Source: Alsobacter sp040380755
GTDB lineage: Bacteria; Pseudomonadota; Alphaproteobacteria; Rhizobiales; Beijerinckiaceae
Direction of reading: 5' to 3'
Assembly (NCBI GenBank): GCA_040380755.1
Contig: JBEIIL010000043.1
Coordinates: forward strand, 1 to 26,944
DNA: 26,944 nt
Shown piece after piece: positions 22,233 through 26,944 of the stretch. Within the stretch, counting starts at the first letter, position 1. Every line of letters starts with the position of its first letter. The notes below the pieces were generated by a model that saw only the letters and a list, made by a program, of their open reading frames with translations, ran no database searches and was not told where the DNA came from. Both the position numbers and the translations under genes were made by a program.

Positions 22233-23509
22233 ACGAGCGCGTTCTCGCCACTCCCGCGACCGGTTGCAGCGATGCCCCCGTGCTCGTCGAGCGCGGGCAG
22301 CGGGAAGTCTTCTGTGGACTTACCGGGATCGTTTGGCTGCACCGCAAGATCCAGGACGCATTCTTCCTCGTCGTGGGTTCACGCACCTGCGCCCATCTGA
22401 TCCAGTCGGCCGCGGGCGTGATGATCTTCGCCGAGCCCCGCTTTGCCACGGCGATCATCGACGAGCGCGACCTCGCCGGCCTGGCCGACATCGACGACGA
22501 GCTCGACCGCGTGGTCGGGCGGCTGCTGGAGCGGCGCCCCGACATCAAGCTGCTGTTCCTCGTCGGCTCCTGCCCGTCCGAAGTGATCAAGATCGACCTC
22601 AGTCGGGCGGCCGCCCGGCTGTCGCGGCGCACGGCCCCGAACGTGCGGGTGCTGGCCTATTCGGGCAGCGGAATCGAAACCACCTTCACCCAGGGCGAGG
22701 ACGCCTGCCTGGCATCGCTGGTGCCGGACCTGCCTGTCGCCGCCGCGGACGCCCCCGCGTCCCTGCTGGTCGTGGGTGCGCTGGCGGACGTGGTCGAGGA
22801 CCAGTTCGCCCGGATCTTCGCCGGCCTCGGCATCCCGGTGCGGTTCCTGCCGCCGCGGCATGCGGCCGAGCTGCCGCCCGTTGGTCCGACGACCCGGGTG
22901 CTGCTGGCGCAGCCGTTCCTCGGCGAGACCTCACGGTCGCTGGAAGAGCGCGGCGCGCGGCGGATCCCCGCCGCCTTCCCGCTCGGCGCCGAGGGCACGA
23001 CGCTGTGGCTGCGCGCTGCCGCCGACGCGTTCGGTGTACCGGCGGACCGGTTCGACGCGGTGACCCTGGCCGGGCGTGAACGGGCGCAGACGGCGCTCGC
23101 CCGCCACCGCACCGCGCTGGCCGGCAAGACCGTGTTCCTCTTCCCGGACTCGCAGCTCGAGATCCCGCTGGCGCGCTTCCTCGCCCGTGAGCTGGGCATG
23201 GTGCCACTCGAAAGCGGCACGCCCTACCTGCACCGCCAGCATATGGCCGAAGAGCTCGCCCTGTTGCCTGCCGGGACGCGGCTGAGCGAGGGCCAGAATG
23301 TCGAGCTGCAACTCGACCGCTGCCGTGCCGAACGTCCCGACCTCGTGGTCTGCGGCCTCGGCCTCGCCAACCCGCTGGAAGCCGAAGGCATGACGACCAA
23401 GTGGTCGATCGAACTCGTGTTCACCCCGATCCAGGGATACGACCAAGCCGGCGACCTCGCCGAGCTGTTCGCCCGTCCCCTGGCGCGTCGCACCCGGCTG
23501 GAGGTCTAG
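22229..23509 (+). CDS. bchN: Dark-operative protochlorophyllide reductase subunit BchN
   Basis: The 426-residue protein is the N subunit of the light-independent protochlorophyllide reductase, which with BchB forms the catalytic NB component reduced by BchL. The three cysteine ligands of the [4Fe-4S] cluster are visible as Cys29 (EVFCGLTG), Cys54 (SRTCAHLIQ) and Cys115 (VGSCPSEVIKIDL), shifted by three from Rhodobacter capsulatus Cys26, Cys51 and Cys112. Other family marks are YSGSGIETTFTQGEDACLAS and the C-terminal MTTKWSIELVFTPIQGYDQA. The start is set by the ATGA overlap with bchF; the frame is open further upstream but has no coding sense there. The enzyme is oxygen-sensitive, so expression under PpsR control makes sense. 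Confidence 0.96.
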   Translation: MNERVLATPATGCSDAPVLVERGQREVFCGLTGIVWLHRKIQDAFFLVVGSRTCAHLIQSAAGVMIFAEPRFATAIIDERDLAGLADIDDELDRVVGRLLERRPDIKLLFLVGSCPSEVIKIDLSRAAARLSRRTAPNVRVLAYSGSGIETTFTQGEDACLASLVPDLPVAAADAPASLLVVGALADVVEDQFARIFAGLGIPVRFLPPRHAAELPPVGPTTRVLLAQPFLGETSRSLEERGARRIPAAFPLGAEGTTLWLRAAADAFGVPADRFDAVTLAGRERAQTALARHRTALAGKTVFLFPDSQLEIPLARFLARELGMVPLESGTPYLHRQHMAEELALLPAGTRLSEGQNVELQLDRCRAERPDLVVCGLGLANPLEAEGMTTKWSIELVFTPIQGYDQAGDLAELFARPLARRTRLEV

Positions 23510-23512
23510 GCC

Positions 23513-25084
23513 ATGCAGCTGACGCTGTGGACCTACGAGGGACCGCCGCATATCGGCGCCATGCGCATCGCAACCGCCATGCGCGGCCTGCACTACGTGC
23601 TGCATGCCCCACAGGGCGACACCTATGCGGACCTGCTGTTCACGATGATCGAGCGGCGCGACCGGCGGCCGCCCGTGACCTACACGACCTTCCAGGCGCG
23701 CGACCTCGGCGGCGATACCGCCGAGCTGTTCAAGTCCGCGGCGGCCGAGGCCTATGAGCGGTTCCGGCCCGAGGCGATGATCGTCGGCGCGTCCTGCACG
23801 GCCGAGCTGATCCAGGACGACCCAGGCGGCCTTGCCCGCGCCCTCGGCCTGCCCATTCCGGTGGTGCCGCTTGAGCTGCCGGCTTACCAGCGCAAGGAGA
23901 ACTGGGGCGCGTCCGAGACCTTCTACAGGCTGGTGCGGGCGCTTGCGACGCCGGTCGCCAAGGGCGCCCGGCCGGAGGGGGAAGCCCCCACCTGCAACGT
24001 GCTCGGGCCGACGGCGCTGGGCTTCCGCCATCGCGACGACACGGCCGAGATCGTAGCGCTGCTGGAGCGGATCGGCGTCACCGTCAATGTCGTGGCGCCC
24101 TGGAATGCGACGCCGGGCGACCTTGCCCGGCTGGGCGAAGCCGACTTCAACGTCGTGCTCTATCCCGAAGTGGCCGGCCTCGCCGCCCAGTGGATGGAGA
24201 AGACGCTCGGCCAGAAGTCGACCCGCACGGTGCCGATCGGCGTCGGTGCCACGCGTGATTTCATCACCGAGGTCGGAGCACTCTCAGGGCTGGACGTGTC
24301 GGCGGTGCTGGCGGAAGCCGGGTCACGCCTGCCCTGGTACAGCCGCTCGGTGGACTCGACCTACCTGACCGGCAAGCGGGTGTTCATCTTCGGCGATGCG
24401 ACCCACGCCATCGCGATGGCGCGCATTGCGGCCAAGGAGATGGGGTTCACGGTTGTCGGGCTTGGCACCTACAGCCGGGAGTTTGCCCGCGACGTGCGCG
24501 ACGCTGCGGCGCTCTACGGCGTCGAGGCGCTGATCACGGACGACTATCTCGAGGTCGAGACGGCGGTGGCGGCTGCCCAGCCAGAGCTGGTGCTCGGCAC
24601 GCAGATGGAGCGCCACATCGCCAAGCGCCTCGGCCTGCCCTGCGCGGTGATCTCGGCGCCGGTGCATGTCCAGGACTTCCCGGCCCGCACCTCGCCGGTG
24701 ATGGGGTTCGAGGGCGCCAACGTGCTGTTCGACACCCTCGTCCATCCGCTGATGATGGGGCTCGAGGAACATCTGATCGCGATGTTCCGCGACGACAGGG
24801 AGTTCAACGATCAGGCGGCACCGTCGCATCTGGGCCATGCCCCGCGCCGCGAGGAGCCGCGGCCCGCAGCAGCCGTGGCCGCTGCAGCCGCCCCTTCGGC
24901 CGCCGTTGCGGCGGGTGACGGTGTCCTGCGGTGGGCGACCGATGCCGAAAAAGAGCTGAAAAAGATCCCGTTCTTCGTGCGGGGGAAGGCCCGTTCCAAC
25001 ACCGAGCGCTATGCCCGCCAATCCGGCGTCGCATTGATCACCGTCGAGACCCTGTACGATGCCAAAGCCCATTTCGGCCGCTGA
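23513..25084 (+). CDS. bchB: Dark-operative protochlorophyllide reductase subunit BchB
   Basis: The 523-residue partner of BchN starts MQLTLWTYEGPPHIGAMRIA. Asp36, in HAPQGDTYADLL, is the unusual fourth ligand of the NB iron-sulfur cluster. The substrate-site stretch TCTAELIQDDPGGLA and the region GTQMERHIAKRLGLPCAVIS are conserved. After the nitrogenase-like core comes an Ala/Pro-rich linker (about residues 436-468), then the small C-terminal domain EKELKKIPFFVRGKARSNTE found in BchB/ChlB. The start lies three bases after the bchN stop. The last 26 bases overlap bchH in another frame. Length matches the family. Confidence 0.96.
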   Translation: MQLTLWTYEGPPHIGAMRIATAMRGLHYVLHAPQGDTYADLLFTMIERRDRRPPVTYTTFQARDLGGDTAELFKSAAAEAYERFRPEAMIVGASCTAELIQDDPGGLARALGLPIPVVPLELPAYQRKENWGASETFYRLVRALATPVAKGARPEGEAPTCNVLGPTALGFRHRDDTAEIVALLERIGVTVNVVAPWNATPGDLARLGEADFNVVLYPEVAGLAAQWMEKTLGQKSTRTVPIGVGATRDFITEVGALSGLDVSAVLAEAGSRLPWYSRSVDSTYLTGKRVFIFGDATHAIAMARIAAKEMGFTVVGLGTYSREFARDVRDAAALYGVEALITDDYLEVETAVAAAQPELVLGTQMERHIAKRLGLPCAVISAPVHVQDFPARTSPVMGFEGANVLFDTLVHPLMMGLEEHLIAMFRDDREFNDQAAPSHLGHAPRREEPRPAAAVAAAAAPSAAVAAGDGVLRWATDAEKELKKIPFFVRGKARSNTERYARQSGVALITVETLYDAKAHFGR

Positions 25085-26944
25085 TCCCGTCGCCGTGCGG
25101 GTCGTCATCGTCACGATGGACACCCATCTGGCAAGCGCGACCGAGCGCGCCAGGCGCCGGCTCGTGCGCGAGCTGCCCGGCCTGACGATCGCGCTCTATG
25201 CGGCGACCGAATGGGGCGACGACGGCGTGATGCTGGGGCGCTGCCGGGCCGACATCGCCCGCGCCGACATCATCATCGCCGGCATGCTGTTCCTCGAGGA
25301 CCATTTCCTGCCGATCATCGATGACCTGAGGGCCCGGCGTGACAGCTGCGATGCGCTGGTCAGCGTGCTGTCGGCCGGCGAGGTGATGAAGCTGACGCGC
25401 ATCGGGCGCTTCAAGATGGACAGCCCGCAGGGCGGCGCGCTCGGCTTCCTCAAGCGGCTGCGCGGCTCCGGCAAGGAGCGCAACGCCAGTGCCGGCGCCC
25501 AGCAGATGAAGATGCTGAAGCGTCTGCCGCAGATCCTGCGGTTCATTCCCGGCACCGCCCAGGACGTGCGGGCCTATTTCCTGACCCTGCAGTACTGGCT
25601 GGCCGGCTCCGACGAGAATGTCGAAAACCTGATCCGGATGCTGATCGACCGCTATGCGGACGGCCCGCGCCGGTCGCTGCGTGGACGCGTCAAGGTGAAT
25701 GCGCCGATTTCCTACCCGGACGCGGGCGTCTACCACCCGCGCATGAAGGGGCGGATCGGCGAGCGCCGCGAGGCCCTGCCGGCCGCCGGCAAGCGCGGCA
25801 CTGTCGGTGTGCTCGGCCTGCGCTCCTACATGCTGGCCGGCAATGCCGCCCATTACGACGCGGTGATTGGCGCTCTGGAGGCCCGCGGCCTCAGCGTGGT
25901 TCCGGCGTTCTCGGCCGGGCTCGACTCGCGCCCGGCGATCGAGGCCTATTTCATGCGGGATGGCCGGACCACGGTCGACGCCATGGTGTCGCTGACAGGC
26001 TTCTCGCTGGTGGGTGGACCGGCCTACAACGACGCCCACGCGGCCGAGGAGATCCTGGCCAAGCTCGACGTTCCCTATATCGCCGCCCACCCAGCCGAGT
26101 TGCAGACGCTCGAGCAGTGGGGCGCCTCGGACCGTGGGATGCTGCCGGTCGAATCCACCATCATGGTGGCCATTCCAGAACTCGATGGCGCCACTGGGCC
26201 GATCATGTTCGGCGGGCGCTCCGACAAGGCCGGCGTGCCGTGCACGGGCTGCCACCGCGGCTGCACCTTCGCGGCCGGCGCCGACGACCGTGACATGCAG
26301 CCCTGCATCGAGCGGGCCGAGATGCTCGCGGCCCGCGTCGACGCGCTGGTGACGCTGCGCCGGACACAGAAGGCGACCCGCAAGATTGCGATCGTGCTGT
26401 TCAACTTCCCGCCGAACGCCGGCAACACCGGGACGGCCGCCTATCTGTCGGTGTTCGCCTCCCTGCACCGCACCCTCATCGGCCTTGCAGCCGACGGCTA
26501 TGCCGTCGACGTGCCGGAGAGCGTCGACGTCCTGCGCGAGCGGATCATCAACGGCAACCGCGACCGCTACGGGGCGCACGCCAATGTGCATACGCGCATC
26601 CCGGCCGGCGACCATGTCCGGCGCGAGCGCTGGCTGTCGGAGATCGAGGCGCAGTGGGGTCCGGCGCCGGGCAAGCAGCAGAGCGACGGCGCGTCGATCT
26701 TCGTGCTCGGGGCCCAGTTCGGCAATGTCTTCGTCGGCGTGCAGCCGGCCTTCGGCTACGAAGGCGATCCGATGCGCCTCCTGTTCGAGAAGGGTTTTGC
26801 GCCGACGCATGCGTTCGCGGCCTTTTATCGCTGGCTGAAGGAGGATTTCGGCGCGGACGCCGTGCTGCATTTCGGCACGCATGGCGCGCTGGAGTTCATG
26901 CCTGGCAAGCAGGCGGGCCTCTCCGGCGCGTGCTGGCCGGACCG
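25059..26944 (+). CDS. bchH: Magnesium chelatase subunit BchH (3' end outside window)
   Basis: The frame runs open from ATG 25059 to the window edge, giving 628 residues of the roughly 1,200 usual for the large porphyrin-binding subunit of Mg-chelatase. With BchI and BchD it inserts Mg into protoporphyrin IX, the first committed step of bacteriochlorophyll synthesis. The start MPKPISAADPVAVRVVIVTM is followed by MLFLEDHFLPIIDDL, then GGRSDKAGVPCTGCHRGCTF and, at the end, LHFGTHGALEFMPGKQAG, the hallmark shared with CobN. The ATG lies within the last codons of bchB and no strong Shine-Dalgarno sequence is visible, so translation is probably coupled to bchB. bchL and bchM would be expected next in many relatives but cannot be seen. 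Confidence 0.95.
   Translation, partial: MPKPISAADPVAVRVVIVTMDTHLASATERARRRLVRELPGLTIALYAATEWGDDGVMLGRCRADIARADIIIAGMLFLEDHFLPIIDDLRARRDSCDALVSVLSAGEVMKLTRIGRFKMDSPQGGALGFLKRLRGSGKERNASAGAQQMKMLKRLPQILRFIPGTAQDVRAYFLTLQYWLAGSDENVENLIRMLIDRYADGPRRSLRGRVKVNAPISYPDAGVYHPRMKGRIGERREALPAAGKRGTVGVLGLRSYMLAGNAAHYDAVIGALEARGLSVVPAFSAGLDSRPAIEAYFMRDGRTTVDAMVSLTGFSLVGGPAYNDAHAAEEILAKLDVPYIAAHPAELQTLEQWGASDRGMLPVESTIMVAIPELDGATGPIMFGGRSDKAGVPCTGCHRGCTFAAGADDRDMQPCIERAEMLAARVDALVTLRRTQKATRKIAIVLFNFPPNAGNTGTAAYLSVFASLHRTLIGLAADGYAVDVPESVDVLRERIINGNRDRYGAHANVHTRIPAGDHVRRERWLSEIEAQWGPAPGKQQSDGASIFVLGAQFGNVFVGVQPAFGYEGDPMRLLFEKGFAPTHAFAAFYRWLKEDFGADAVLHFGTHGALEFMPGKQAGLSGACWPD

Noticed and set aside
25038..26882. 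Long antisense open frame of 614 codons opposite bchH
   Set aside because: It is the high-GC shadow of bchH, whose own protein is clearly conserved. The antisense product is rich in Arg, His and Gly with no domain.
1..26944. CRISPR arrays, insertion sequences, phage genes, toxin-antitoxin pairs, tRNA or rRNA genes
   Set aside because: No repeat-spacer pattern, transposase-like frame, att-like repeat or tRNA-like fold was noticed. Without software, a short tRNA or degraded element could still be missed.

Overview
This is a GC-rich window from an alphaproteobacterium. The right-hand 11 kb is part of a photosynthesis gene cluster of the purple-bacterial / aerobic anoxygenic type: bchP, pucC/bch2, ppsR, ppaA/aerR, bchF, bchN, bchB and bchH. 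Gene order and protein style (ABC-F ATPase, phn-type genes, CpaB/TadG, FadD) suggest Hyphomicrobiales (Rhizobiales). That placement is an inference, not a proof.

Layout. (1) 62-1684: an ABC-F ATPase. (2) 1886-9161: a sugar-uptake and hydrolysis locus. A divergent LacI-type repressor faces an operon of CUT1 binding protein, two permeases, an unassigned alpha/alpha-toroid-like protein and a GH2 glycosidase. A perfect 14-bp operator lies just downstream of a good -35/-10 pair, and a strong hairpin separates the binding-protein gene from the permeases. No transporter ATPase gene is present. (3) 9270-10590: two genes of families named for phosphonate (phn) operons, a hexapeptide transferase and a DUF1045 2H-phosphoesterase, without phn core genes here. 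(4) 10659-11300: a decayed CoA-transferase/racemase that has lost its start codon and its catalytic middle. (5) 11434-13990: an isolated cpaB plus TadG-like vWA pair from Flp pilus assembly. (6) 14110-15804: a FadD-like acyl-CoA ligase. (7) 15852-15929: a 25-residue membrane microprotein on the minus strand.

(8) 16072-21480 (minus strand): ppaA-ppsR, then pucC-bchP and a TTG-started 99-residue membrane protein coupled to bchP. Two tandem PpsR/CrtJ-type boxes (TGT-N12-ACG) abut the ppsR stop codon, and the inner one supplies the -35 hexamer of a promoter for pucC-bchP. (9) 21732-26944 (plus strand): bchF-bchN-bchB-bchH, tightly packed or overlapping. Two more PpsR-type boxes cover the -35 of the bchF promoter. 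bchH runs off the end of the window.

The photosynthesis part forms a regulatory circuit. PpaA (B12-binding antirepressor type) and PpsR (PAS/HTH repressor) are encoded between two transcription units that both carry PpsR-type boxes. This PpsR has a cysteine next to its HTH but none in the region expected to hold the second redox cysteine of the Rhodobacter protein. I see no phage, insertion sequence, CRISPR array, tRNA or rRNA. I did not find a clearly new defence or mobile system. The least-described items are the toroid-plus-GH2 cassette, the small membrane protein behind bchP and the microprotein.
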